Source: Bacteroidota bacterium (GTDB taxonomy: Bacteria; Bacteroidota; Bacteroidia; Bacteroidales; GCA-2748055). Taken from it: 36,337 nucleotides of DNA. This document shows, one piece after another, positions 15,127-23,120 of the stretch. The stretch is from assembly GCA_024244665.1 (NCBI GenBank), contig JAAEOI010000214.1, positions 1 through 36,337 of the forward strand. Reading direction: 5' to 3'. How positions within the stretch are numbered: the first letter of the stretch is position 1; every line of letters starts with the position of its first letter. Below the pieces are notes generated by a model. The model made no database searches, was not told the origin of the DNA, and was given only the letters and a program-made list of their open reading frames with translations. The position numbers and the translations under genes were made by a program.

Positions 15127-15148
15127 GTTATTAACAATTGTTAATAAC
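15127..15148. promoter_or_regulatory. Perfect 22-bp AT-rich palindrome between divergent promoters
   Basis: Each half is GTTATTAACAA, the second being its exact reverse complement. It lies 41 bp upstream of the ncRNA -33 box and 43 bp upstream of the TAACTTTG box of the secreted protein gene, so one bound dimer could control both. No known regulator is assigned. Confidence 0.5.
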
Positions 15149-15190
15149 CCTGTCGGGATTCCTGCGTATAACTCAATATCTGGATTTTCT

Positions 15191-15198
15191 TAACTTTG
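15191..15198 (+). promoter_or_regulatory. -7 promoter box of the secreted protein gene at 15217
   Basis: TAACTTTG matches TAnnTTTG exactly and predicts a start near 15205. The TTG at 15196-15198 that opens the frame is part of this box, so the real start must be the ATG at 15217. No good -33 box is seen. Confidence 0.5.
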
Positions 15199-15216
15199 TT
15201 TCAAACCTATATCGTC

Positions 15217-15876
15217 ATGACTCCATTCAGAAAGCAGATTACCCTGATCACAGCAGCACTTCTCGCCCTTTTTATGCCCGCATTTGCTCAACCATCCATC
15301 GAATTGAACTTCCAGGGCTTATTAACCGATGCAGCAGGAGAGAAAATCACCAGTGAAGCCTTTGACTTCACTGTGAAACTAATCTCTTCAGATCCGGGAA
15401 AAACAGAGTTATGGAGCCATTCTGACGCTACCTACACCGATGAATACGGATGGCTCACCTTCTCGATCCCGGAAATTTCACAACACCTGAATATTGACGG
15501 AAATCTCAATAATCCGGTTGTCATCAGACTGGAAATCCTACCCAACAGCAAAACCACATGGATGAGAAAGGGAGAGGACTTCATGGTCACATACACCATT
15601 ACGCCGAGCACGAAAGATGAGGTTATCTACCTGAAAATGTCACGAATGGAAGGATCGGAACTGACGGTCCACAATGAAGAACATCTTTATGCATTTAAGG
15701 ATGAGTATCCATTCGCCTATCTCACAGGCGGATTTCTCCTAACTGATGCCCCACCGCTCAATGATAATGCCATTGATGATCTCAAGCAATGGATATCGCC
15801 CGAACCTGATGAGAACGGATCAGCAACAAGGGGTGTAAAGGGAGGTTTCCCCAAGGGAGGTTACAGAAAAAGGTAA
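15217..15876 (+). CDS. Secreted protein of unknown function
   Basis: 219 residues from the ATG at 15217. It has a signal peptide (MTPFRKQITLITAALLALFM, cleaved after PAFA). The mature start IELNFQGLLTDAAGEKI resembles the beta-rich FNYQAVVRDAAG-type opening of many secreted or fibre-like Bacteroidota proteins, with a paired YTDEYGWLTFSI strand. The rest looks like one or two beta-sandwich domains. The C-terminus ends in a short Gly/Lys/Arg tail (GVKGGFPKGGYRKR), which is unusual. It converges with floA (4 nt between stops). Function unknown. Confidence 0.8.
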   Translation: MTPFRKQITLITAALLALFMPAFAQPSIELNFQGLLTDAAGEKITSEAFDFTVKLISSDPGKTELWSHSDATYTDEYGWLTFSIPEISQHLNIDGNLNNPVVIRLEILPNSKTTWMRKGEDFMVTYTITPSTKDEVIYLKMSRMEGSELTVHNEEHLYAFKDEYPFAYLTGGFLLTDAPPLNDNAIDDLKQWISPEPDENGSATRGVKGGFPKGGYRKR

Positions 15877-15880
15877 TCCC

Positions 15881-16903
15881 CTACTTCTTCTTATCCGGGT
15901 CTCCAATACCAGGTTTATTCTGTGTACCTTTTGATATGGCATCTCTCATGGAGGTATCAGATTCAATATTCTTGAATTTATAATAATCCATAATCCCCAG
16001 GTTTCCAGTTCTGAATGCTTCTGCCATGGCAAGTGGTATCTCCACCTCAGCCTCAATCACTTTGGCACGGGCCTCCTGGGCCTTGGCTTTCATCTCCTGT
16101 TCGGTTGCAACAGCCATGGCCCTGCGTTCCTCAGCCTTAGCCTGGGCTATGTTCTTATCCGCGTTTGCCTGGTCCATCTGAAGTACCGCGCCAATGTTCT
16201 TACCAATATCAATATCGGCCACATCAATGGAGAGAATTTCAAATGCTGTACCGGCATCCAATCCTTTATCCAGTACGATTTTCGAGATGGAATCAGGATT
16301 CTCCAGAACCTCTTTATGTGACTTGGATGAACCAATGGAGGAGACGATCCCCTCACCTACTCTGGCCAATACGGTCTCTTCACCAGCACCACCAACCAAC
16401 TGCTTGATGTTGGCACGGACAGTCACTCTTGCTTTGGCAATCAGCTGTATTCCATCCTTGGCTACTGCTGTCACTGGTGGTGTATTTATCACTTTTGGAT
16501 TCACCGACATCTGCACCGCCTCCAGCACCTCACGGCCTGCCAGGTCAATGGCCGTAGCCATCTGAAACGAAAGTTCAATATTCGCCTTACTGGCTGAAAC
16601 CAGTGCGTGGATCACCTGTTCCACATGCCCTCCCGCCAGGTAATGAGCTTCCAGTTCATCCCGCTTTATTGTTTCAAGCCCTGCCTTATAAGCCTCGATC
16701 ATGGATCTGACAATAACTGTGGGAGGGACCTTCCTCCAGCGCATCAAGATGAGTTGAAGAAGTGAGATGCGTACTCCTGAAAGGAGTGCCGTAAACCACA
16801 ATCCGATTGGTATAAAATAAAGAATGATCCAGAGGCCAATGATACTGGCCACCACAATAATAATCCAGGTGAATTCCACATTCACAATATTTACCAATTC
16901 CAT
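15881..16903 (-). CDS. floA: Flotillin-like protein FloA
   Basis: 340 residues. It has a short extracytoplasmic start, an N-terminal hydrophobic hairpin (about 13-47, including [13 protein letters not shown]) and a SPFH-type region with [36 protein letters not shown] and the [12 protein letters not shown] block. A long Ala/Glu-rich coiled coil follows ([20 protein letters not shown] onward), then a Lys-rich tail. This order and length are those of the bacterial flotillin FloA (former UPF0365/YqfA family), which organises membrane microdomains. It follows an NfeD-like gene by 27 nt, the standard partnership for this family, and clpS lies further upstream. Confidence 0.93.
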   Translation of the reverse strand: MELVNIVNVEFTWIIIVVASIIGLWIILYFIPIGLWFTALLSGVRISLLQLILMRWRKVPPTVIVRSMIEAYKAGLETIKRDELEAHYLAGGHVEQVIHALVSASKANIELSFQMATAIDLAGREVLEAVQMSVNPKVINTPPVTAVAKDGIQLIAKARVTVRANIKQLVGGAGEETVLARVGEGIVSSIGSSKSHKEVLENPDSISKIVLDKGLDAGTAFEILSIDVADIDIGKNIGAVLQMDQANADKNIAQAKAEERRAMAVATEQEMKAKAQEARAKVIEAEVEIPLAMAEAFRTGNLGIMDYYKFKNIESDTSMRDAISKGTQNKPGIGDPDKKK

Positions 16904-16930
16904 AATTTCTATCTTTTATCTGTTGATTTT

Positions 16931-17416
16931 CTACTTTTCACTATCGTCTGCAGGCTTCAGTATTTTAACGGATATCCTCGTACCCTCGACGGATACAACC
17001 TCAATTCCGGTATGTTCGTTGACGAAGCCCTCAATGGACTTGGCCTCCCTGACCAGCTCTTTAATCCTGATCTTACCCATGGGAGCCAGGCGGGTTACAG
17101 AAATACCTTGGTCTCCGACCTTCACCTGATCCTCGGTCAGATCCTTATCCACAGTCCCTTCCACATTGGTTTTCAGCATCAGCCGGTTCCATGTCCTGGC
17201 TCGAAGCGACATCACAATCACAAAAACACTCAGAATAACGGTTCCGATCAGAACCCATATACCTACAGGGGAGCCAAAGTCATTGAAAGCCTTATAAACT
17301 CCGAAAACTGTTAGAACAAGACCACCAATTCCTGCGATAGTAACTCCGGGAACAAGGAGAAATTCGATCACAAACAACAGGATCCCTAAAACGATCAGAA
17401 TAATGATGACTGTCAT
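16931..17416 (-). CDS. NfeD-like membrane protein
   Basis: 161 residues: three hydrophobic helices (about residues 2-22, 25-44 and 52-72) followed by a C-terminal OB-fold domain (about 85-158, VGDQGISVTRLAPMGKIRIK, GIEVVSVEGTRISV). This is the short NfeD type, without the serine protease part, that accompanies flotillin and SPFH proteins. It lies 6 nt after clpS and 27 nt before floA, so the three genes are probably one transcript. Confidence 0.88.
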   Translation of the reverse strand: MTVIIILIVLGILLFVIEFLLVPGVTIAGIGGLVLTVFGVYKAFNDFGSPVGIWVLIGTVILSVFVIVMSLRARTWNRLMLKTNVEGTVDKDLTEDQVKVGDQGISVTRLAPMGKIRIKELVREAKSIEGFVNEHTGIEVVSVEGTRISVKILKPADDSEK

Positions 17417-17422
17417 ACATTG

Positions 17423-17707
17423 TCAATTATCTACGGAGGCGTTCAATCCTTTTGAGATCAGCTGATACCTCAATTCCTTCATCTCTTCAAGCACTCCGGA
17501 TCTCACTTCGCATTTGCCTTTGTAGTGAGTGATGGTGGCGCACTGTTCAGCCTGGTTAAGAGAGTGGTCACACACCTCAACCAGGATTTTCATCACGTAG
17601 TCAAAAGTATTGATATCGTCATTGTGGAGCACAAGTGTTCCCTGCTGCAGGTCATCTGTTTCATTAGAACCCACTTTTTGTGGCCGGCTTGTAAAATTAC
17701 TGTCCAT
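17423..17707 (-). CDS. clpS: ClpS, Clp protease adaptor
   Basis: 94 residues with the ClpS core: LVLHNDDINTFDYVMKILVE, where the NDD/NTFDYV segment forms the N-degron pocket, then HSLNQAEQCATITHYKGKCE. It delivers N-end rule substrates to ClpA/ClpC-type unfoldases. The disordered N-terminal tail (about 22 residues) is as expected. A TATATTTG -7 box (minus strand, 17738-17731) lies about 24 nt upstream of the start. Pairing with nfeD-floA is probably only operon sharing. Confidence 0.92.
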   Translation of the reverse strand: MDSNFTSRPQKVGSNETDDLQQGTLVLHNDDINTFDYVMKILVEVCDHSLNQAEQCATITHYKGKCEVRSGVLEEMKELRYQLISKGLNASVDN

Positions 17708-17759
17708 ACTGGAAGGATATCACTTGTTTTCAAATATAAACATTTTATCTATACCATAG

Positions 17760-19727
17760 CTACTCTAATTGCTTTGCCTTTTGTGAGGAAACAGGACTTC
17801 CATTGTACCATGAAGAAATGAAAGCATCTTCATATCCAAGGGACCTGATTTTGGACAGGGCTGTGGAGGCATCCTCATATTTAGTGAATTTCCCTGCGTA
17901 GTACTTGATAAGCGCCCGTTCCTCAAGGGTCTCCGCAGTAATCGGGCTGATACCCAGGAATGTACCAGGGTCAACGGGCTTCCCATAAGCGCCCAGCTGA
18001 ATCCGGTAAAAAACTCCGTCCGGAAGGGCTACATCAGCGGGTATGGGATTGGACTTCGTATAGGGGGAACTTCCCAGTATATCGAAGCGATTGATATATG
18101 CAACACCCCCTGCTGCCGGGACAGGTTTCATGATCGGCTGAGTTCCCGGTTCTCCCTCCACTACAGTGGGGGAGTCCGCTGCCAGCGTTACTGGTTCCGG
18201 GGCATTCACAGAGGGTGACGCGGGATCCGGGCTCTTCTCCTCCATCATGGAATAGAGGGCATCAGCCAGCTCCTCCTCGTCATGAGCCCTTTTTTCCCAG
18301 ACCATAATCTGTTTCTGCCAGACCCACCGGTCATTGGGATCCTCCGATTCCCTTACCCTTGCGCGTGCCCCTAAGGCAAGATCTTTCAGGGAATCTGACA
18401 AGGCCTGGTGCATCAGGGCCTCAGTTAGAAACTCACTGCCATGTGAAGCATCCGGTAACATTGATTCATCGTGTGTGACGATCTTCACCGGGGTATAGAC
18501 ACGGTCGGGATCGCTTGCCACACCTCCCTCCTCAGCCCCGGTCAGTATCTCAGCCGCCCTTGCCTCTTCCTTTTCCGATATGGCAGCCATCTCGGTCAGG
18601 ATCTCATCAGCCACATCTCCCAGGCTTGCAACCTTCCTGAGCATCTCAGTATCATTGGCATCGGTCTTCAATTTAGGTTCAACCAGGTGAACCCTGTATA
18701 CTGTCAGTGTGCTATCAGTCCCCTGCCTGTTGGAAAAGAACATCAGCATGCCAAGGTCAGAACCCGGAAGAAGAAGATATTCATCCATAACCGAATTGAC
18801 CGGGAATCCAAGATTGATGGGCTCGGTCCACTCATCCCTTTCGGGATCATAATGGGCCCTGTATAGGTCAAAGCCCCCCACTCCTAAACCTCCGTCAGTA
18901 GCATAATAAAGATCATTTTCAATGGGATCAAAATAGGGGAGCAATTCATCCCCCTCTGTACATAGCTCCTTGATCTTCTGTGGTTCGCCCCATGACCTTC
19001 CTGCACCCTTCTTCACTCTGAAAAGCTGTAACCCACCCTTTCCTTGCTTATCAGGTCCGGAATAGAAAATATAATCCCCTCTCAGCGGATTATTGGGCAT
19101 GAACATCAGGCTGCCAAGCCCGGCCCTCTCCTCACCAGGTCTGAAGTACTCCGCAGGCTTTCTCTGAAGCTGCCCTCCCTTCATGTGTATCTGTGAAAAG
19201 GAGACAGAGTCAGTCAGATCCAGAAAGGTCACTGTCATTACCTCGTACTGATTATAGGTAGCGGTAATCTGAATTGCGCTCCGGCAGGTATTGATCATAT
19301 GACTCACCCTCAGATCCTTCACCTGCTGACGCGAAGCCTCCATTTCAAACCTGCTGTAATACTTTTTCGCGTCAGCGAAATTATAATCCCTGTGGTACGC
19401 CATGCCAAGGTAGAAATTCGCATCGGCGGGAGCCCCTCTTTTGGAGGCACTGTAGAGATACTCAATAGCATCATCAAGCTCCTCATATAACTCCACGAGG
19501 CACCTGCCCGCATAGTAGAAGTTCATAACATTAGCAGGCTGCTGCTGCTGCATCTCAAGAAATCCCTTAAGTGATTCCCTGTATCTGCCCTCCTCAAACT
19601 TTTGAAGGGACCCCTCATATGATACTGCCTCATCAATAATCAGGTCCTGTGCTGAAAGTGCGGATATAAGGCTTGCAGCCAACAAGAGGCCTGCAGAAAA
19701 AACCGAGTGTAAAGATGGAATAGACAT
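17760..19727 (-). CDS. TPR, PD40-propeller and SPOR-domain envelope protein
   Basis: 655 residues from ATG 19725-19727 (MSIPSLHSVFSAGLLLAASL): the frame is open to 19778, but the added residues are not signal-like and the promoter box covers them. After the signal peptide come TPR-like repeats (about 30-150, FEEGRYRESLKGFLEMQ, NFYLGMAYHRDYNFADAKKYY), PD40/WD40-like beta-propeller blades (YIFYSGPDKQGKGGLQLFRV, DLYYATDGGLGVGGFDLYRA, MLMFFSNRQGTDSTLTVYRV), an acidic linker, and a C-terminal SPOR domain (about 570-645, GVFYRIQLGAYGKPVD). SPOR domains bind denuded peptidoglycan, so the protein probably sits on the cell wall, near the division site. The TPR-PD40 order recalls PorE-like gliding and secretion proteins, but the OmpA-like anchor is replaced by SPOR. 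Confidence 0.82.
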   Translation of the reverse strand: MSIPSLHSVFSAGLLLAASLISALSAQDLIIDEAVSYEGSLQKFEEGRYRESLKGFLEMQQQQPANVMNFYYAGRCLVELYEELDDAIEYLYSASKRGAPADANFYLGMAYHRDYNFADAKKYYSRFEMEASRQQVKDLRVSHMINTCRSAIQITATYNQYEVMTVTFLDLTDSVSFSQIHMKGGQLQRKPAEYFRPGEERAGLGSLMFMPNNPLRGDYIFYSGPDKQGKGGLQLFRVKKGAGRSWGEPQKIKELCTEGDELLPYFDPIENDLYYATDGGLGVGGFDLYRAHYDPERDEWTEPINLGFPVNSVMDEYLLLPGSDLGMLMFFSNRQGTDSTLTVYRVHLVEPKLKTDANDTEMLRKVASLGDVADEILTEMAAISEKEEARAAEILTGAEEGGVASDPDRVYTPVKIVTHDESMLPDASHGSEFLTEALMHQALSDSLKDLALGARARVRESEDPNDRWVWQKQIMVWEKRAHDEEELADALYSMMEEKSPDPASPSVNAPEPVTLAADSPTVVEGEPGTQPIMKPVPAAGGVAYINRFDILGSSPYTKSNPIPADVALPDGVFYRIQLGAYGKPVDPGTFLGISPITAETLEERALIKYYAGKFTKYEDASTALSKIRSLGYEDAFISSWYNGSPVSSQKAKQLE

Positions 19728-19731
19728 ATGC

Positions 19732-19739
19732 CAAAAATA
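19732..19739 (-). promoter_or_regulatory. -7 promoter box of the TPR/SPOR gene
   Basis: TATTTTTG on the minus strand (19739-19732) fits TAnnTTTG. Only 4 nt separate it from the ATG at 19727, so the transcript would have almost no leader. No matching -33 box was found at the proper distance. Confidence 0.4.
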
Positions 19740-19796
19740 GCAATAAATAGAGTTGGTTATTGAGCAACTTTTGTACATTTATAATTTGATTTTAAC

Positions 19797-20176
19797 ATGG
19801 CGGATTTAACCGCAGGAGACCTGGCTCCAGCTATTGATTCGGTGGACCAGGAGGGAAAACGAATCACACTTGAAGAGTACAGGAAAGACGACACTCCGGG
19901 ATGCATCGCCGAGTCGTGCGATCTCAGGGACAATTATGAACAGTTCCTGAAGCAGGAGTTTGAGGTGATCGGGGTAAGTGCAGACCGTGAAAAGTCGCAT
20001 CAGAAATTCATCGCAAAGCACACGTTGCCCTTTCGCCTGATCGCAGATACCAAAGGAAGGTGCTGGAAGATTTCGGAGACTGTGGCGAAAAGAAACTGTA
20101 CGGGAAAACCTTCATCATCGAGAAAGTTAATACAAAAGAGCACAGCAGGCAGATATTTACAGATTTATCACATTAA
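19797..20176 (+). pseudogene. Decayed peroxiredoxin gene (bcp/PrxQ type)
   Basis: The frame starting at 19797 reads as a thiol peroxidase: MADLTAGDLAPAIDSVDQEG, then KRITLEEYRK joined directly to DDTPGCIAESCDLRDNYEQF, with the peroxidatic Cys in DTPGC. About ten residues (the GKKVVLYFYP strand) are missing before DDTPGC. Near 20060 the reading frame breaks: the plus-2 frame continues KVLEDFGDCGEKKLYGKTFI, then jumps to IEKVNTKEHSRQIF and stops at 20174-20176, so another block of about ten residues before EKV is also lost. Three lesions in one short gene mean no working enzyme. The 131-residue product of the unshifted frame would have a scrambled C-terminus. recA follows 12 nt later. Confidence 0.82.
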
Positions 20177-20188
20177 CAAGAAAAGAGC

Positions 20189-21208
20189 ATGAGTAAAGAA
20201 AACGGCAATGGCAATAACAAGGAGAAATTGAAAGCATTGCAGCTAACCCTGGACAAGATCGAGAAGGGATACGGAAAAGGAACCATTATGAAACTGGGGG
20301 ATAATGCCATTGAGGATGTTATGGTGATCCCATCAGGCTCAATAAGCCTTGACATTGCTCTCGGTGTTGGGGGCTATCCCAGGGGAAGGGTGATTGAGAT
20401 CTACGGTCCCGAATCTTCCGGTAAAACCACCCTGGCCATCCATGCCATCGCAGAAGCTCAGAAAAACGGTGGAATTGCTGCATTTATCGATGCCGAGCAT
20501 GCATTCGACAGGTTTTATGCCAGCAAGCTGGGGGTTGACATTGAAAACCTGTACATATCCCAGCCCGATAACGGGGAGCAGGCCCTTGAAATCACCGATC
20601 ACCTGATCCGCTCGGGTGCAATTGACATTATTGTGATTGACTCCGTGGCTGCCCTTACACCAAAAGCTGAAATCGAGGGGGAGATGGGTGAATCGAAGAT
20701 GGGACTCCAGGCCAGGCTTATGTCACAGGCTCTGAGAAAACTTACAGCCAATATTAACAGGACCAACACCACCTGTGTTTTCATCAACCAGCTCAGGGAG
20801 AAGATCGGTGTTATGTTCGGGAACCCTGAAACCACCACTGGTGGAAATGCATTGAAATTCTACTCATCGGTAAGGCTGGATATCCGTCGTATCGGGCAAC
20901 TGAAAGAGGGTGATGATATCCAGGGTAACCGCACGCGGGTAAAGGTGGTCAAGAACAAGCTGGCCCCGCCTTTCCGGAAAGCTGAATTCGACATCATTTA
21001 TGGTGTTGGGATTTCCAAAACCGGCGAGCTGATCGACTTGGGAGTTGACCTGGATATCCTTAAAAAGAGCGGCTCCTGGTTCAGTTACGGAGAGACAAGG
21101 CTGGGACAGGGTAGAGAATCTGTGAAAAACCTAATGAAGGACAATCCTGAACTTGCCGAAGAGATTGAAGCAAAGATCAAATCAGCACTGCTTGCCTCAG
21201 CGGAGTAG
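20189..21208 (+). CDS. recA: Recombinase RecA
   Basis: 339 residues, complete. Walker A GPESSGKT at 73-80, the conserved EHAFD-type block ([11 protein letters not shown]), Walker [14 protein letters not shown], the L1/L2 DNA-binding loops ([40 protein letters not shown]) and the C-terminal domain are all present. It forms filaments on single-stranded DNA for recombination and SOS induction. The ATG at 20189 gives the usual start. It lies 12 nt after the dead bcp gene and may use a promoter that once served that gene. No LexA-like operator is recognised. Confidence 0.98.
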   Translation: MSKENGNGNNKEKLKALQLTLDKIEKGYGKGTIMKLGDNAIEDVMVIPSGSISLDIALGVGGYPRGRVIEIYGPESSGKTTLAIHAIAEAQKNGGIAAFIDAEHAFDRFYASKLGVDIENLYISQPDNGEQALEITDHLIRSGAIDIIVIDSVAALTPKAEIEGEMGESKMGLQARLMSQALRKLTANINRTNTTCVFINQLREKIGVMFGNPETTTGGNALKFYSSVRLDIRRIGQLKEGDDIQGNRTRVKVVKNKLAPPFRKAEFDIIYGVGISKTGELIDLGVDLDILKKSGSWFSYGETRLGQGRESVKNLMKDNPELAEEIEAKIKSALLASAE

Positions 21209-21271
21209 CCCTGTCAGGAATTGTATCTGTTTTTTTTGTACTTTGGTGGAAATCCAAAAAGTGAAGAGGGC

Positions 21272-21679
21272 ATGAATTTTTTGCTTCATTTCATATTTAT
21301 TGCGGCTTTTCTGCTGATCTACATCATTGCTATAATTATCCTGAAACCATTCAGAGTTCATCGCAAACGACCGGTCTCCACCATCTTTATCAAATCCAGC
21401 TACCTGGCCTACCTGGCCTGTTTCCTGCTAATGGCCTACCTGATTCTTTTCTTCCTTCCCTCAGCCGAACCCACTGAGGAGATGGACGAAGAGAGGATTC
21501 TGAACAGCCTTACGATTTTCAGCGTATTGGCATTCTTTATTCCAAATATCGGGATCATGATCAGGAGACGCATCGTATCGTGGCGTATCTCCTACAACTA
21601 CATTATCTCATGGTTCAACATTGTAATAGCAATTGGTTTGATCTGGTTCATCAGGGACCTCCCCTGGCAATTCAGGTAG
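21272..21679 (+). CDS. Small four-helix membrane protein of unknown function
   Basis: 135 residues from ATG 21272, which follows an AGAGGG ribosome-site-like stretch; the frame also opens at a TTG at 21221, but those residues add nothing recognisable. Four hydrophobic helices are visible (about residues 3-24, 44-64, 80-97 and 112-128) with basic loops (HRKRP, RRRIVSWR) and an acidic loop (EPTEEMDEE). It lies 63 nt after recA on the same strand and overlaps the convergent miaA stop by 8 nt. I do not recognise the family. Confidence 0.75.
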   Translation: MNFLLHFIFIAAFLLIYIIAIIILKPFRVHRKRPVSTIFIKSSYLAYLACFLLMAYLILFFLPSAEPTEEMDEERILNSLTIFSVLAFFIPNIGIMIRRRIVSWRISYNYIISWFNIVIAIGLIWFIRDLPWQFR

Positions 21680-22610
21680 CCTTCAATTCGGTCCTGCAGA
21701 TGCTCATCGCCTCTTCTGTCATCTCCTCTACAGGTTTCAGCCCGTCGATCCAGTGGATCATGATTCCCCTTCGCTCCATTCCCCTGAAATAGGTCATCTG
21801 CCGCTTTGCAAACTGGTGTATGGCCGAGTTGAGCCTCCTGACCATCTCATCGTAATTAAGCTCCTTTCTGATGTAACGGGAGATATACCTGTACTCGAGC
21901 CCGTAGTAGTCCAACTTTTCATGTGTTAAACCACCGGCTATCAGGCCCTCAACCTCCTTCGTCAGCCCATCATCCAGCCGTTTCATGAGCCTCTCGGTGA
22001 TCCTCTTTCTCCTGACACTCCTCTCCAGCCCGATTCCAAAAACGATCGGGTTCAGCTCCTTTTCTTCCACAAGCGGTTCGAGCCGGGTGGATTGGTGCAT
22101 AGCAATCTCAATAGCTCTGATAATCCTCTTTTTTGAAGTGATATCGGTCTGGTTGTGAAGCGGTCCGTATAACTTCAGCATCCCTTCTAACTCCTTCAAA
22201 TCCTTTTCCTCCAGGTCTGCCCTCAGGCTTTTATCAGGTGGTACATGAAGCAGCTTATAATTTTTCAGGACTGATTCGATGTAGAGTCCGCTTCCGCCAC
22301 AAAGAAGAGGGATCTTCCCCCTCTCAGTTATTTCCTGGTAAACTCTCTGGAAATCCTGTCGGAACAGGTAAACATTGTATTCATAGCCTGCATCAAGAAT
22401 ATCAATCAGGTGTGCAGGCATCCGTTTACCATTAACCAGGTAATCGTCATAATCCTTACCGGTCCCGATATCCATTCCACGGTAAACCTGCCTTGAATCA
22501 GCACTGATAATCTCCCCGTCAAGACTGCGGGCCATGTGAGCAGCAAAAGCAGTCTTCCCGGCAGCTGTAGGGCCCAGGACGGTGACCAGGGTTGTGGAAT
22601 TCTTCTCCAT
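21672..22610 (-). CDS. miaA: tRNA dimethylallyltransferase MiaA
   Basis: 312 residues from ATG 22608-22610 (MEKNSTTLVTVLGPTAAGKT); the open frame runs to 22709, but the extra 33 residues lie over the promoter and on smpB. The P-loop GPTAAGKT is at residues 13-20. The MiaA signatures follow: ISADSRQVYRGMDIGTGK, the PAHLIDILD block, GGSGLYIESVLKNY, and the C-terminal RQMTYFRGMER (the family's KRQxTWFR). It adds dimethylallyl to A37 of UNN-decoding tRNAs. The gene is divergent from smpB. A TATATTTG box 6 nt before the ATG hints at a leaderless message. Confidence 0.95.
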   Translation of the reverse strand: MEKNSTTLVTVLGPTAAGKTAFAAHMARSLDGEIISADSRQVYRGMDIGTGKDYDDYLVNGKRMPAHLIDILDAGYEYNVYLFRQDFQRVYQEITERGKIPLLCGGSGLYIESVLKNYKLLHVPPDKSLRADLEEKDLKELEGMLKLYGPLHNQTDITSKKRIIRAIEIAMHQSTRLEPLVEEKELNPIVFGIGLERSVRRKRITERLMKRLDDGLTKEVEGLIAGGLTHEKLDYYGLEYRYISRYIRKELNYDEMVRRLNSAIHQFAKRQMTYFRGMERRGIMIHWIDGLKPVEEMTEEAMSICRTELKAT

Positions 22611-22616
22611 GCAATC

Positions 22617-22652
22617 CAAATATACCCAAATAAGCGGTTTTTTATACCTTTG
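22617..22652. promoter_or_regulatory. Overlapping divergent promoters of miaA and smpB
   Basis: TATATTTG on the minus strand (22624-22617) faces miaA, and TACCTTTG on the plus strand (22645-22652) faces smpB. Both are exact TAnnTTTG. The boxes are 20 nt apart back to back, so polymerase at one should hinder the other. Neither has a clear -33 TTG. Confidence 0.55.
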
Positions 22653-22667
22653 GCATCTGAAATAGAA

Positions 22668-23120
22668 ATGGCAAACAGAATAAACATAAGAAACAAAAAA
22701 GCCTTCCACGATTACGAAATCCTGGACCGTTATACCGCAGGAATTCAGTTATCGGGCACAGAAATCAAATCCATCAGGCATGGGAAAGCCAGTCTGGGCG
22801 AAGCCTATTGCGTATTCGAGAATGGCGAACTTTACGTGAGGGGCATGCAGATTGCCGACTATGCATGGGCCAGTTTCAACAGCCATGTTCCCGGGCGCGA
22901 CAGGAAACTTCTGATGAACAGGAAGGAACTGAAAAAACTCCAGAGAAAAGTAAAGGAGAGCGGCCTCACTATTGCTGCCCTGAAGGTCTTTATCGCCAAT
23001 TCTGGCTATGCCAAACTTGAGATCGGACTGGCAAGGGGGAAGCGTGAGTATGACAAACGTGAAACCATAAAACGCAAAGATACTCAGCGCCAGATGGACC
23101 GGCTCCACAAAATCAAATAG
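22668..23120 (+). CDS. smpB: SsrA-binding protein SmpB
   Basis: 150 residues. SmpB landmarks are KAFHDYEILDRYTAGIQLSG, TEIKSIRHGKASLGEAYC, the LYVRGMQIADYAWASFNSHV segment and RDRKLLMNRKELKKL, then GLARGKREYDKRETIKRKD and the Lys/Arg-rich C-terminal tail. It binds tmRNA for rescue of stalled ribosomes. The ATG at 22668 (MANRINIRNKK) is chosen because it follows the promoter box; an upstream ATG at 22536 lies inside miaA. It ends exactly next to the convergent stop at 23121, with no terminator between. A tmRNA gene was not found in the window. Confidence 0.95.
   Translation: MANRINIRNKKAFHDYEILDRYTAGIQLSGTEIKSIRHGKASLGEAYCVFENGELYVRGMQIADYAWASFNSHVPGRDRKLLMNRKELKKLQRKVKESGLTIAALKVFIANSGYAKLEIGLARGKREYDKRETIKRKDTQRQMDRLHKIK

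Noticed and set aside
15106..15150. Replication origin or DnaA-box cluster
   Set aside because: TAATCCACA near 15116 resembles a DnaA box with one mismatch, and the area is AT-rich with a palindrome. There is only one box, and no dnaA or other origin-associated gene is nearby.
15196..15216. TTG start extending the secreted protein gene at 15217
   Set aside because: The TTG is part of the TAACTTTG promoter box, and the ATG at 15217 gives a proper signal peptide.
22611..22709. N-terminal extension of miaA
   Set aside because: The extra 33 residues overlap smpB and the divergent promoters and precede the normal MiaA start.
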